Source of the DNA: a virus
Length of the DNA stretch: 64,000 nucleotides
Virus record (IMG/VR): IMGVR_UViG_3300021197_001203
Span: 44,316 to 108,315 of that record
Direction: 5' to 3' (one strand)
The translations under genes were made by a program, and so were the position numbers. How positions within the stretch are numbered: position 1 is the first letter of the stretch; the number at the start of each line of letters is the position of its first letter. This document shows, one piece after another, positions 16,520 to 25,216 of this stretch. The notes beneath the pieces are model-generated. The model saw only the letters and a program-made list of their open reading frames with translations. It did not search any database and was not told the origin of the DNA.

Positions 16520-16899
16520 AGGCAAATGGTATTCCTGTCAAAGAGGCATACATTTTGAGAGCTTCAGGCGAGCTAGATTATACTCTCTTGTCTGAAGAGG
16601 ATTGGTTTGAAGAGGTTTCAATCATATTAGGAGGAATGGTTGAGCCTGTAAATTATGTTAGAGAACACATAGGTGAAATGTATGTAAATGAAGAAGGCAT
16701 ACCTTTAGGACTCCAACCTAATCTTTTAGCTATGTCATTATTTGACCGACAGCCTTTCGGAAACACAGTGTTTAGAGGTAATGTTGTCTTGATGAGAAAA
16801 GGCATGAATGCTGATGTTAGAAATAACATAGACCTACTGATCGCATCAATGGAAATACAAACAAAAGAATGGTTCGATGTAAAGGAGGAAGAGGAATGA
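16516..16899 (+). CDS. Hypothetical protein
   Basis: A 127-residue soluble protein with an ATGA overlap to the upstream gene and the best ribosome site in the window (GGAGGTGATC). The C-terminal VKEEEE run is encoded over the GGAGGAAGAGG ribosome site of the following mini-gene. No family recognised. Confidence 0.7.
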   Translation: MKANGIPVKEAYILRASGELDYTLLSEEDWFEEVSIILGGMVEPVNYVREHIGEMYVNEEGIPLGLQPNLLAMSLFDRQPFGNTVFRGNVVLMRKGMNADVRNNIDLLIASMEIQTKEWFDVKEEEE

Positions 16900-16976
16900 A
16901 TAATTACGAATGTTCATGTTGTGGTCATATATGGGCTGATGATGACGGACAACCATGTGGATGTGGTGAAGAATGA
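16896..16976 (+). CDS. 26-residue rubredoxin-like mini-protein
   Basis: The product MNNYECSCCGHIWADDDGQP ends CGCGEE. Cys pairs CSCCG and CGCG could bind one zinc or iron, as a minimal rubredoxin-type knuckle. It starts at ATGA with AGGAGGAAGAGG directly upstream and overlaps the next gene the same way, strong support for translation. Confidence 0.6.
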   Translation: MNNYECSCCGHIWADDDGQPCGCGEE

Positions 16977-17119
16977 GCGACACAGAAAAGACTTGTTGTG
17001 AATGGTGTAGTGAAACTATCTCATCTAAAAAAGATGAGAGACGCATTAGAGGGGAGACGATTTGTAAGGATTGTAAAGATGGTTGGAATGAGCAACCTGC
17101 TGATGGGGGGTTTTGGTAA
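16973..17119 (+). CDS. 48-residue zinc-finger protein
   Basis: ATGA overlap start. CCEWC (residues 8-12) and CKDC (31-34) are separated by a basic segment (KKDERRIRG), a single zinc knuckle with nucleic-acid-binding character. It is joined to the following gene by TAATG. Confidence 0.6.
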   Translation: MSDTEKTCCEWCSETISSKKDERRIRGETICKDCKDGWNEQPADGGFW

Positions 17120-17364
17120 TGAGCAAGGCAACAGAATATGCAATATTAGTATGGGATGTGAAGCCCGAAGATTACCCCTTTCTCGGTTGTATAGACAGGG
17201 AGTTCAACGTGGACACTCTTGATGAGGCAAACAAAATCTATGAAGGTTTAACGGATGTGTTTGCTAAGGAACTACATCACTATTACGAATACAAAACACA
17301 TGGGTTCATGTCTAGTTCTAACTGTCTAATGTCATGGGCGATTGAAGGAGATGATGATGAATGA
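17119..17364 (+). CDS. Small hypothetical protein
   Basis: The start is the ATG in TAATG rather than the upstream TTG, giving 81 residues. Alternating beta and alpha segments are followed by a GDDDE tail. No family recognised. It overlaps the next gene by 4 bases. Confidence 0.65.
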   Translation: MSKATEYAILVWDVKPEDYPFLGCIDREFNVDTLDEANKIYEGLTDVFAKELHHYYEYKTHGFMSSSNCLMSWAIEGDDDE

Positions 17365-17588
17365 GCAAAGAAGATTATTACATGAGTAATGAACACGGTG
17401 CGGCTCTTTACTTGTTTGCTGGTGCAGGAGATTTAAGATTCGTAATAACGCCTAGTGGTGATGGACGCATTGAATTGAGTCAGCCTAGAAAACATATTCA
17501 ATTTAAGTTAGATAACTCTCAAATCACTATGATGACTAAATATCTTAATGAAGAATACGAGAAGGTGTATCAGGAGGAATCAGAATGA
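17361..17588 (+). CDS. Small hypothetical protein
   Basis: A 75-residue protein with ATGA overlaps at both ends. The pattern GDLRFVITPSGDGRIELSQP...FKLDNSQITMMTKYLNEEY suggests a small beta-sheet plus helix. No family recognised. Confidence 0.65.
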   Translation: MSKEDYYMSNEHGAALYLFAGAGDLRFVITPSGDGRIELSQPRKHIQFKLDNSQITMMTKYLNEEYEKVYQEESE

Positions 17589-18007
17589 AGTTTATGATAG
17601 AAGTTGAATTGTCAAAGGAGGACATTTGGGGTCAGCTTGTTGGGGCTTTAGAAGGAGGGAGTAATTATTGGATCGATTATGTTGAAGAACAAGTTCCTAA
17701 AGATTTCACCCATGTAAGCTCATCTGAAGTGCCTTATAGTAATCAAGAAATAGATTACCACACTAAGAATCAAACCTATTCATATACAAGTCAGCTGCCG
17801 TTATTAGGTGGTTCATTTACAGTTATAGAGAGAGGTTATGACCACAACCCGAAAGTGGTCAATGCAGAAAATATCCTAGCTGGCCTAAAAAAAATGGCTG
17901 AAAAATCACCAAGACACATGAAAGATTTGATCGAGGAAACATTCGACTCAACAACCAGTGATGTATTGCTACAATACACTGTCTTTGGAGAGGTTATCTA
18001 TGGGTAG
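17585..18007 (+). CDS. Conserved phage protein of unknown function
   Basis: A 140-residue protein. Landmarks include GALEGGSNYWIDYVEE near 20-35, GGSFTVIERG near 80, LAGLKKMAEKSPRHMKDL near 100-118, and a terminal TSDVLLQYTVFGEVIYG. I know this layout from unassigned proteins in diverse bacteriophages and haloviruses. It is probably a compact enzyme or binding protein; no catalytic motif can be named. Confidence 0.75.
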   Translation: MKFMIEVELSKEDIWGQLVGALEGGSNYWIDYVEEQVPKDFTHVSSSEVPYSNQEIDYHTKNQTYSYTSQLPLLGGSFTVIERGYDHNPKVVNAENILAGLKKMAEKSPRHMKDLIEETFDSTTSDVLLQYTVFGEVIYG

Positions 18008-18233
18008 GACTCGTATAGAGTATAATAGAAAACCACGTTCAAGGTCGCAAAGAAGAGCAAACTTAGTTTGGAGTGGGGCTAGAATGGTATTTGGTTCGCC
18101 TCCTGATTCTATGACTATCATAAAAGCTGGTCAAGGCAGAAGCACTGAATGGATAATAAGAAAGAATGATAAAAAGATAGAGTTGTCAGGAGACAGTAAA
18201 GCGGCTTATCAGAAGCTGATGGAGATGATATGA
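18000..18233 (+). CDS. Small basic protein
   Basis: The ATG at 18000 overlaps the upstream stop (ATGGGTAG). The 77-residue product begins with a very basic stretch (GRTRIEYNRKPRSRSQRRAN), then a mixed domain. Nucleic-acid binding is plausible. It overlaps the next gene by ATGA. Confidence 0.6.
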   Translation: MGRTRIEYNRKPRSRSQRRANLVWSGARMVFGSPPDSMTIIKAGQGRSTEWIIRKNDKKIELSGDSKAAYQKLMEMI

Positions 18234-19042
18234 TGAAGATAGTAAGGTCATTCCCTAGCTCGCTACCTACTGAATTATTAACTCAATTTTATCGTGTAAG
18301 AAACACGATCAGAGTTGGGGGCGACTTAGTAAGTGTAGCTGGTGAATCGAAAGTCTCAAGATTTCCATACAAAGACGCAAGGTTCCCTATGTGGTCTAAA
18401 GAAGGCATTGAATCAATGTATGATTATGGGCAACATACAGTTTCTTCTAACCCGTTTTTTGTAGGCGGGGTTGAATATCTTGAAGAGCCAAAGGAACCAA
18501 TACATTATACTAATAAAGAAGTATTAGGATGGATAGAATCAGAATATCCTATTCATAATGTTTGGGATGAAGGGGAGATAATTGCTTTATTACCCGAAGT
18601 CGAAATACCCCCTCTTTTCTTCAACAGGGGGCAGATGTATGCAGCGGTTAATATGAATGGCGAGCTGGGGGTTGTCTGTCGTTCTGTGCGTGATTCTTAT
18701 GTTATGATAGACTTTGATGACACCTGTTTAGATGACTTCAAGATTGCAGCTTTAACATCAGGCTGGCAGTGTATAGAGTATGAAACCCATCTATTAAACG
18801 ACCCTCCAGTAATCAGGGCTAATTTATCAGGTCATCACGATTTGAAATATTTCCCAAGAGTCGATGACGGCCATTTTGATCAGAAAACCTTTGCATTTTG
18901 GGTGGGTTCCCGTTGTAAATGGTGTGGCTCATCATCCCTAACACCTCCGTTCTTAGGCGAAAGAGGGTGTGTTGCTTGTAAAACAGTCGGAGAGGATAAC
19001 GTATCTAGTGATAACTTCATTAATCTAAATGATTTAGTGTGA
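18230..19042 (+). CDS. Unknown protein with C-terminal zinc ribbon
   Basis: A 270-residue protein. Residues 1-225 are not recognised. The end carries CKWCGSSSLTPP...GCVACKT, a zinc ribbon. ATGATG at the start allows either Met. It lies in the overlapping run of small genes. Confidence 0.65.
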   Translation: MMKIVRSFPSSLPTELLTQFYRVRNTIRVGGDLVSVAGESKVSRFPYKDARFPMWSKEGIESMYDYGQHTVSSNPFFVGGVEYLEEPKEPIHYTNKEVLGWIESEYPIHNVWDEGEIIALLPEVEIPPLFFNRGQMYAAVNMNGELGVVCRSVRDSYVMIDFDDTCLDDFKIAALTSGWQCIEYETHLLNDPPVIRANLSGHHDLKYFPRVDDGHFDQKTFAFWVGSRCKWCGSSSLTPPFLGERGCVACKTVGEDNVSSDNFINLNDLV

Positions 19043-19405
19043 GTGATTAAAGGCAGCACTACATTCAGATCGCTTAAGATGAACGATAAAAGGCTCAAGG
19101 CAATAAGCATAGAGAGAAGATACAGGGTGTTTCATTCGGCATGGACAGATATACTGAGAGAGCTTAGAGCTGAAAGAGGGGCTTTGTTAGGCAGCAGTGA
19201 ATATGATGACCAATTAGCTATGCAGAAGGCTGTTAGCTTAGATTTGATCGACCAAAGAATACAAGACGCTGAAACATGGATGACAAGATACCAAAATGAG
19301 AGAGAGGATAATTACAGGAAACTGAAATGGAATGCACGAAAGCTCATCAATGAGATAAAGACCATGACTGATAATGAATTGGAGGCAGGGCACCATGAAA
19401 TCTAA
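19043..19405 (+). CDS. Basic coiled-coil-like protein
   Basis: A GTG start at 19043 directly follows the previous stop and gives 120 residues; an ATG at 19079 would give 108. The sequence is nearly all helix with heptad-like Leu/Ile spacing, many Arg, Lys and Glu, and no Cys. A coiled-coil accessory or DNA-associated protein is possible. Its 3' end overlaps the next mini-gene by 11 bases. Confidence 0.6.
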   Translation: MIKGSTTFRSLKMNDKRLKAISIERRYRVFHSAWTDILRELRAERGALLGSSEYDDQLAMQKAVSLDLIDQRIQDAETWMTRYQNEREDNYRKLKWNARKLINEIKTMTDNELEAGHHEI

Positions 19406-19553
19406 AGTTAAGTGTAGTAGCAGGTGTCTCGATCCAAGAGGTAAACCAATTTATATGATTCGTGGTCCTGAAAAGTGGATGGTTATAGAATCAAGAAAAG
19501 CACCAACTTTAGTGTGCCCTGCTTGTAGGGGGTGGACATTTGAAAGAGTTTGA
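19395..19553 (+). CDS. 52-residue zinc protein
   Basis: The ATG follows GGAGGCAGGG. The product has CSSRC near residue 7 and CPAC near 41, one zinc site, in a basic protein. It overlaps both neighbours. Confidence 0.55.
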   Translation: MKSKVKCSSRCLDPRGKPIYMIRGPEKWMVIESRKAPTLVCPACRGWTFERV

Positions 19554-20067
19554 AGATGTGTCCAATCATCAAATTGAGTGGTGCGATAGACTTTGGACAT
19601 CACTAAAGATAGACGCTAGCTGGACATTACCTAGTGTTGGCATCTATATCAAAACAGGAACCTACGAATTAACCTTGAATGAATTATTCTTTTCAAAACC
19701 AACGCCTGACGCTTTTGGCATGAACGCATTTGATACGCACGATTGGGTTATTTACGTGGCAGGACTTTTGAATTGGAATGTAAAAACCGAGATTGTAAAA
19801 GCCCATGACTGGGATGGGAACGAAGTTGAAATGTGGGACTCATCGAGGGTAGGTGAAGTTGATGTATGTTCTAAAAAGTGTGGTGCGGTAATACGAATTG
19901 AACCTTATGTTGCAGGAAACCATTACACACAGATTGACGACAAAGGTGTTTGTCCTTGTTGCGATCAAATAGGTTTTGAAAGTCAGTGGTTTAATTGTTG
20001 GGTAGTGGTCGATGATCGAGCTGCGAGATTGAAGATAGAAAACAGCTGGATAAAAGAAGAGGAATAA
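19540..20067 (+). CDS. Hypothetical protein with zinc-binding C-terminal half
   Basis: A TTG start preceded by GGGGGTGG fits the coupled arrangement and gives 175 residues; a GTG at 19558 is an alternative. Cysteines CSKKC near 108 and CPCC near 139 probably bind zinc. Many Trp residues are present. No family recognised. The IKEEE tail overlaps the next ribosome site. Confidence 0.6.
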   Translation: MKEFEDVSNHQIEWCDRLWTSLKIDASWTLPSVGIYIKTGTYELTLNELFFSKPTPDAFGMNAFDTHDWVIYVAGLLNWNVKTEIVKAHDWDGNEVEMWDSSRVGEVDVCSKKCGAVIRIEPYVAGNHYTQIDDKGVCPCCDQIGFESQWFNCWVVVDDRAARLKIENSWIKEEE

Positions 20068-20069
20068 AT

Positions 20070-20363
20070 ATGGTCAATAAACACGATTACAAAAGCAAAA
20101 TACATGAAGTTGTGCAAACTTCTTGCCACATGGGTCAGGAATTACATTTGACTACATCTAATGCTTATGGTAGTCGTGTCTTGAATCTTAGGATGAATAG
20201 AGTGGTGCCTAGTAAAACAGGTTATACTGGCTACACAAAGGTTGGTGTATTTATGACAAGAAAAGAAGCTACTCAGTTAAGGGATGCTTTGATTGATTTG
20301 CTAGCTGATGATATAGCGTGGGATGAAGGGGAGGATGAATGGAATGAAATGGAACACAATTGA
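20070..20363 (+). CDS. Small hypothetical protein
   Basis: This 97-residue protein has a beta-rich core (ELHLTTSNAYGSRVLNLRMN...VGVFMTRKEATQLRDALIDLL) and an acidic tail. The fold resembles small unassigned phage proteins. It overlaps the next gene by 20 bases. Confidence 0.6.
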   Translation: MVNKHDYKSKIHEVVQTSCHMGQELHLTTSNAYGSRVLNLRMNRVVPSKTGYTGYTKVGVFMTRKEATQLRDALIDLLADDIAWDEGEDEWNEMEHN

Positions 20364-20808
20364 TGATTTTTTAGAATATCACCACGACATAATTAGGAAA
20401 TTGACCGAGGGCTGTTTTAGAGAAACTTATCTAAGAGACAAATACTATAATAAAAACACAAAGGAAATTGAAACTGAAAGAAAAAAATTAGACATTGACA
20501 GCATAACTCGGTTATCTTTTGAATTATGGAAACAAAGTCGTGTCTTTAGTAATAGACAAGTATTCCCTTTGTGTTTTGATTGTTGTTATTTGATCATGAA
20601 AGCAACAGGCAACAAGGTTTCAATAACTGAATTAGAAATGGTAGGGTTAGAAGCCGTAGGCAATCCAGTGTCGGCTCTTAAATGGCGTAAAGAAAGATGG
20701 TTTGAATCAGAAAAGGGCAAACAAGCTATTCTGAATGTGTTGTCAGATGGTGATAGCTCACACCCCTCATTCATACTAGAGCTGTATGAGGATTTAATTG
20801 AAAGGTGA
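20344..20808 (+). CDS. Hypothetical protein
   Basis: The ATG at 20344 is preferred because GGAGG (20330-20334) lies nine bases upstream. The 154-residue helical protein has CFDCC near its centre and no recognised family. It is followed after 4 bases by the ligase-like gene. Confidence 0.6.
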   Translation: MKWNTIDDFLEYHHDIIRKLTEGCFRETYLRDKYYNKNTKEIETERKKLDIDSITRLSFELWKQSRVFSNRQVFPLCFDCCYLIMKATGNKVSITELEMVGLEAVGNPVSALKWRKERWFESEKGKQAILNVLSDGDSSHPSFILELYEDLIER

Positions 20809-20812
20809 TACA

Positions 20813-22255
20813 ATGTTATCTTTCAGGGGCTTTGCTGAATCGTGGAGGGTGCTTCACCCAAGTTTGGGAAATGCTCGCAATAAAGATGTCTTGATCGCAA
20901 ATAACCTAAAGGCAACCATGTCTAATCAATGGCCTGTAATATATTTATTCTATTCACCGATTTCTGAAAAAAGGTTATCAGACGAAGATTTCAGAGAGAT
21001 TTATTACCTACTAACAGGGGCATATCCCTCAGAAGTAATGGAAAATCCTGACTTAATACGATTGATTAGTAAATTATCAGAGACACAAATCACTACTGTT
21101 TCAGTGTTGTCAGCGTATATGCGTATTGAAAGAATAATACAGAACAAGGACAATGAAGTTAGAGCTGAGTTATTAGTCCCTATGTTTAGCGCAATTAACG
21201 AAAGGGACTTGTGGGTCTTTTTAGCCCGATTAAGTGTTAAGGGGGGTGCTACTAAACGAAGAGATATAATTTCAGGGTTGGCCTTAGCTAACGATGAAAG
21301 GTTCCATCATGTCAGGTCTTCTGTTAATCTGTCCGGCTTAAAACGCACCGTGTCTCTCATTTCATCAGGGTCTTTTGATTACAACGCTGTCAGGCCACGC
21401 CTAGGCGTTCCTATGATAATACCAAGTCCATCTTACGAAAAAGACCCCTCTTCAATATCTTTTACTAAATGTTATGCCGAAGAAGTTGAGGGGGCATGGG
21501 TGTCTATCCACAAAACAGCCGCAGGGACTACTTTTGGCTATACTTCGTCCGGTGAAGAGCTTCCTGATGAGGACAACCAATCTTCACTTAACGCATGGGC
21601 TGAGGCGGCTGGTTTGCCTACTGGCATATTCCTATGTGATTACGCTGAAATGAGAGAAACGCAAGTTATGGTAATTGACTGGCTAACCCCCAGCGACCCA
21701 AAGATGCCCTTCAATAAGAGACATGAATATTTGCTCGATCATGTGGATTCATGGGCAATGAAAAAGTTAGTGCCATTAGACGACCCTTTAGATTCGATAG
21801 CTATCACAGGTAATAAAAGGCCGATAATAATAAGAAATGCAAGGGGCATTATTTCTTATGAGAACACGCCTGATGAGGTTGTATTAATCAAAACAGAAGA
21901 AACTCCTAAAATATTCAGGGTCATATCAGGCAAAGTAATACAATCTCAGACAGGCTCACCACCTACTATAATATGGGCAATATCAGCTAGAGATGGGCTG
22001 GGCTATTACACGGTGGGCGACATGGAAACCGAAAACCAAATTGCAGACCGATATATCAAAAGACACATAACGTCTAGTTTCAAGATGTTAGAAGGCGAAT
22101 TGATAAGGATTGATGTCCCTTGTTTTGTCGAAGTCGAAGTTATGTCAGCTGGGTGGGGGGATTATGGTCCTTATATTGTAGGCCGTATAGTCAAAGGTAG
22201 CCCCACTTCAGGTATATCGAATGTAGTAGGTATTGAGGAATTGGGATGGATTTAA
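20813..22255 (+). CDS. Divergent ATP-dependent DNA-ligase-like protein, catalytic Lys apparently lost
   Basis: This 480-residue protein, with ATG 20813 and AAGGTGAT upstream, has the layout of archaeal ATP-dependent DNA ligases: a helical N-terminal domain (FRGFAESWRVL start, repeat-like helices to about 190), then a nucleotidyltransferase-like core. Where ligases have E-x-K-x-D-G followed by the VHK strand, this protein reads AEEVEGAWVSIHK near residues 223-235, so Lys is replaced by Glu. A motif IIIa-like segment MVIDWLTPSDPKMPFNKRHEYLL follows near 286-308. An OB-like C-terminal region is likely. If the alignment is right it cannot form the usual Lys-AMP intermediate and may be a DNA-binding pseudoenzyme. 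The family call is moderate only. Confidence 0.4.
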   Translation: MLSFRGFAESWRVLHPSLGNARNKDVLIANNLKATMSNQWPVIYLFYSPISEKRLSDEDFREIYYLLTGAYPSEVMENPDLIRLISKLSETQITTVSVLSAYMRIERIIQNKDNEVRAELLVPMFSAINERDLWVFLARLSVKGGATKRRDIISGLALANDERFHHVRSSVNLSGLKRTVSLISSGSFDYNAVRPRLGVPMIIPSPSYEKDPSSISFTKCYAEEVEGAWVSIHKTAAGTTFGYTSSGEELPDEDNQSSLNAWAEAAGLPTGIFLCDYAEMRETQVMVIDWLTPSDPKMPFNKRHEYLLDHVDSWAMKKLVPLDDPLDSIAITGNKRPIIIRNARGIISYENTPDEVVLIKTEETPKIFRVISGKVIQSQTGSPPTIIWAISARDGLGYYTVGDMETENQIADRYIKRHITSSFKMLEGELIRIDVPCFVEVEVMSAGWGDYGPYIVGRIVKGSPTSGISNVVGIEELGWI

Positions 22256-22623
22256 GCAATGACCAAAAAGATTTGATTGTCTTTGCCTCTAGCATAAGAG
22301 GGGGTATTGTTTCCCGAAGAAGCAGTAAAAGACGATGTGGTTATGAAATTAGAGTCGAATTAAATATTAAAAACACCTCTGACAGAAACATTGTCGCTAA
22401 GGTATTAGATGGTTTAGGTGTAAAACATAGAAAAACTTACACTAATTCAGATGAAATAGATAAAATAATGAAACTGATCGAGGGGTTAGAAGGACTTTCC
22501 GATACAACACACGGCTTGAAAATGGTGAATCGCCTTAATGGTGTGCTAAAACAGCCTGAAACCCATGATGAAGTCATACTAGCTTTATCGCTAATACAAA
22601 CACATTTGGAAGTGAGAGGTTAA
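22246..22623 (+). CDS. Hypothetical protein
   Basis: A 125-residue protein overlapping the ligase-like gene by 10 bases. The pattern of a basic N-terminal strand region followed by NIVAKVLDGLGVKHRKTY faintly recalls a half LAGLIDADG fold without its catalytic residues; I do not rely on this. Function unknown. Confidence 0.6.
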   Translation: MDLSNDQKDLIVFASSIRGGIVSRRSSKRRCGYEIRVELNIKNTSDRNIVAKVLDGLGVKHRKTYTNSDEIDKIMKLIEGLEGLSDTTHGLKMVNRLNGVLKQPETHDEVILALSLIQTHLEVRG

Positions 22624-22676
22624 AGGTAAGACCTATCTCCCACAATCTCCCGAACAAAAAAACCGAGGTATCAAGA

Positions 22677-24008
22677 ATGACTTACAAAGATGAATTAGAA
22701 TTGACAGCACAAGAACGTGGACAGAATGCAGAAGAGGTTGAAGCCTCTTTTACAGACTGGCTTAAAACTCATTTAGGTGAGTTATGGGCAGCAAATGGCG
22801 GGTCATTAGAAAACTGGCCAGCTGTGGATTTAGCAGATGTATTCCAACAATATTACTCAGCATCATCAAGAAGGTCAGGTTCAAGCGGTGGCGGGAAAGG
22901 CGACACATGGGTTGGAATGGTAGTAGGCTACAACGGAGTAAGAGACAATATGAGAGTCCAGCGTCAGGCGGCTATTGATGCGGCTGAGACTAATTTAAGT
23001 GCTACACTAAAACATGGCTTTGTGCATAATAGTAAGAATATTGGAGTAGGTAGGGTGTTCTATGACTCAGGTAGCTGGGTTGCTGTAAATGCAGATGATC
23101 ATCGTATTCATACTGAAGAAGGTGTGCAAGAACCGTTGCCTGATTGGGTAATCCCTATTAACAATGGTATGTCTAATATATGTCTTCTTAGAGAGGACCG
23201 CAAACCAAAAACTGCTTACATTTGGAAAAGGTCGTGGATTTTCGTGGGCAATAAGTTAGACGATTTCATGACAAATGGCCCACTAAAGCCTATGTCATTA
23301 GAATGTTCTTTTGATGCAGCTAAGGTTAAACTAAAGATGAATGTGCCTATACTTTTCAAAGCCGAAGAGAAGGCTGCGTGGAATAATGAGAAGGTGATGA
23401 ATCTTGAAGCGAATATGATAGACCCGAATTACGGCCTTGACTGGATTCCTGATGAACAATTAGGTAAAGCACAAGCAATGTTTTCGCCCGATCAATATAT
23501 CGCACAATTCCTACCAGTGGTTCCTTTAGAGGATTACATGGATTACCACGATAACGCTCAAGATAAGATACAGCTAAGAAATGGCGGAGAGATTGGGCCT
23601 ATCTTTGCGGTTATGGGTGAAGTGGATTATATACAGTCTGATGGACGTGATGACCCTTACGCAGAAGGTGGTTTCAAACACCCTATTGTGTTATCTAATC
23701 AGAATCTAAAAAGAGAGAACCCTTCTAATTCAGGCATATGGATTAATTTAACAGCGGCTCATGTAAATGACCATCAAGCTCACAAAGTTAAGAAAGCCGA
23801 TGGCTGGCATGATTACCAACAGGGGTCAAGAGTATGGTGCGTTGTCCAAACAAGGACATGGATCGGAAATGATGGTTCTATTGGCTACAATATGGAAGGG
23901 TTAAATGTTTATGCTTTACCACTACGTTCTATTGTTTCAGCTACGCCAACAGTAGCAACAAACGATGTATCACAATTTGATGGCTTCCATGAGGGGGAAT
24001 GGGAGTGA
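22677..24008 (+). CDS. Possible OB-fold single-stranded DNA-binding protein
   Basis: This 443-residue protein lies directly upstream of, and overlaps, a Sak4-like ATPase gene; in phages that position often holds the single-strand DNA-binding protein. Residues 60-75 are a Ser/Gly-rich linker. The last 130 residues (GPIFAVMGEVDYIQ...GIWINLTAAHVND...SRVWCVVQTRTWIGNDGSIGYNMEGLNVYALPL) show a strand pattern compatible with OB folds. No zinc motif as in archaeal RPA is visible. The assignment is inferred from context and pattern. Confidence 0.45.
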   Translation: MTYKDELELTAQERGQNAEEVEASFTDWLKTHLGELWAANGGSLENWPAVDLADVFQQYYSASSRRSGSSGGGKGDTWVGMVVGYNGVRDNMRVQRQAAIDAAETNLSATLKHGFVHNSKNIGVGRVFYDSGSWVAVNADDHRIHTEEGVQEPLPDWVIPINNGMSNICLLREDRKPKTAYIWKRSWIFVGNKLDDFMTNGPLKPMSLECSFDAAKVKLKMNVPILFKAEEKAAWNNEKVMNLEANMIDPNYGLDWIPDEQLGKAQAMFSPDQYIAQFLPVVPLEDYMDYHDNAQDKIQLRNGGEIGPIFAVMGEVDYIQSDGRDDPYAEGGFKHPIVLSNQNLKRENPSNSGIWINLTAAHVNDHQAHKVKKADGWHDYQQGSRVWCVVQTRTWIGNDGSIGYNMEGLNVYALPLRSIVSATPTVATNDVSQFDGFHEGEWE

Positions 24009-25216
24009 GTGGAACAGGATTTTTTGACTCATTTGAGCCTGTTGATACCAACAGTGAAGAAGGTGCATTGAATAAGAAAAAGGTTCCAGCACCTACTGTT
24101 TTATCAAAAGGTTTCAAGCCTAACCCAACGCCTCAAAGGAAAACTCCCGATGAACATCTAATGCCTCCAACGCCCCCACCATTACCGAGTAAGGGGGCTT
24201 TAGGTAATACAAACCAGCCAACCGGAATAATGCAACAACAGCCAGTCCCTCCTAGTAAGAGGACACGCAGTAATAACCCAGCATGGCAACAGATAGATGC
24301 GGCTAGAGGCAGGGCTTCTAGTAGCCACAAACATATCCTTCTAGGGATAGCTGGTCCCCCAAAATCGGGTAAATCAGGTATGGTATTAGATTCTTTAACC
24401 GATCAGGAAAAAGAAAATGGTGCTGAAATACACCATATTGACTTCGATGCAGGAGGCGAAAGCACAAAGGCAGCACATCACAGTGGTTCAAAAAACATAG
24501 TCGTATTGAATCCGTGGGTTATGAATGATAAGCCCAGCCGTGTTCCTTATGATTTCCCTGCTACTTATCAGATGACGATTGATTATCTGAAGGCAGCTAT
24601 TGAACAAGCTGATTACCAAATGGCTTATTTTGAAGAGCATGGTAAAATGCCAACTCCTTATCTGAAAACAGTTTGTTTCGATGGGGCTGACCACTGGTTG
24701 AATATATGTGAGACTACAATGAAAGTGGATGACCTTCAATTAGGTGTGGATGGAATTGCTACTTCAGGAAAAGCGACAACCACTAAAATAGGCAGATTCA
24801 ATTGGAACATTCGTAAAAACAGATATAACTCCGCTTTGACAGCGTTGCAGGAATTATGCAGAAGAGGTATTCATTGTTATTTGATCACGCACATGAAGTC
24901 GGCTTACGATTCACAGGGTAATGAGTTAATAGGTGCTGATACCCCTAATTGGCTCAAGGACACCGAAGGCTGGTTGCAGCAAATGGCTGTCGTGGAGTTA
25001 GAAGAGGAACGAAATGAAAGAGGCGAATTGACGGGTGTCACTGAAGCTTCAGCTATCCTTACACAGAACCGCACTAGCTTGAAATCTTACGGTAGGGTCA
25101 AACTATTCCGTAAGGACAACGAAGGTGGCGAATGGTATGGTTGGAAGGGCTTACGAGATGGAACATTTGAACATCCCGAAGATGTAAAAGACGATAGCGA
25201 AACTTCTTCGGAATGA
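23999..25216 (+). CDS. Sak4-like RecA-fold ATPase (recombinase)
   Basis: A 405-residue protein. After a Pro/Gln-rich disordered leader of about 100 residues, GPPKSGKSGM (119-128) is the Walker A motif, HIDFDAGG near 144 follows, and TVCFDGAD near 224 is the Walker B. This matches the phage Sak4 / AAA_24 branch of RecA-like ATPases, which promote single-strand annealing and strand exchange with an SSB partner. It overlaps the upstream possible SSB gene by 10 bases and the downstream PP-loop gene by ATGA, forming a recombination module. Confidence 0.75.
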   Translation: MGVSGTGFFDSFEPVDTNSEEGALNKKKVPAPTVLSKGFKPNPTPQRKTPDEHLMPPTPPPLPSKGALGNTNQPTGIMQQQPVPPSKRTRSNNPAWQQIDAARGRASSSHKHILLGIAGPPKSGKSGMVLDSLTDQEKENGAEIHHIDFDAGGESTKAAHHSGSKNIVVLNPWVMNDKPSRVPYDFPATYQMTIDYLKAAIEQADYQMAYFEEHGKMPTPYLKTVCFDGADHWLNICETTMKVDDLQLGVDGIATSGKATTTKIGRFNWNIRKNRYNSALTALQELCRRGIHCYLITHMKSAYDSQGNELIGADTPNWLKDTEGWLQQMAVVELEEERNERGELTGVTEASAILTQNRTSLKSYGRVKLFRKDNEGGEWYGWKGLRDGTFEHPEDVKDDSETSSE

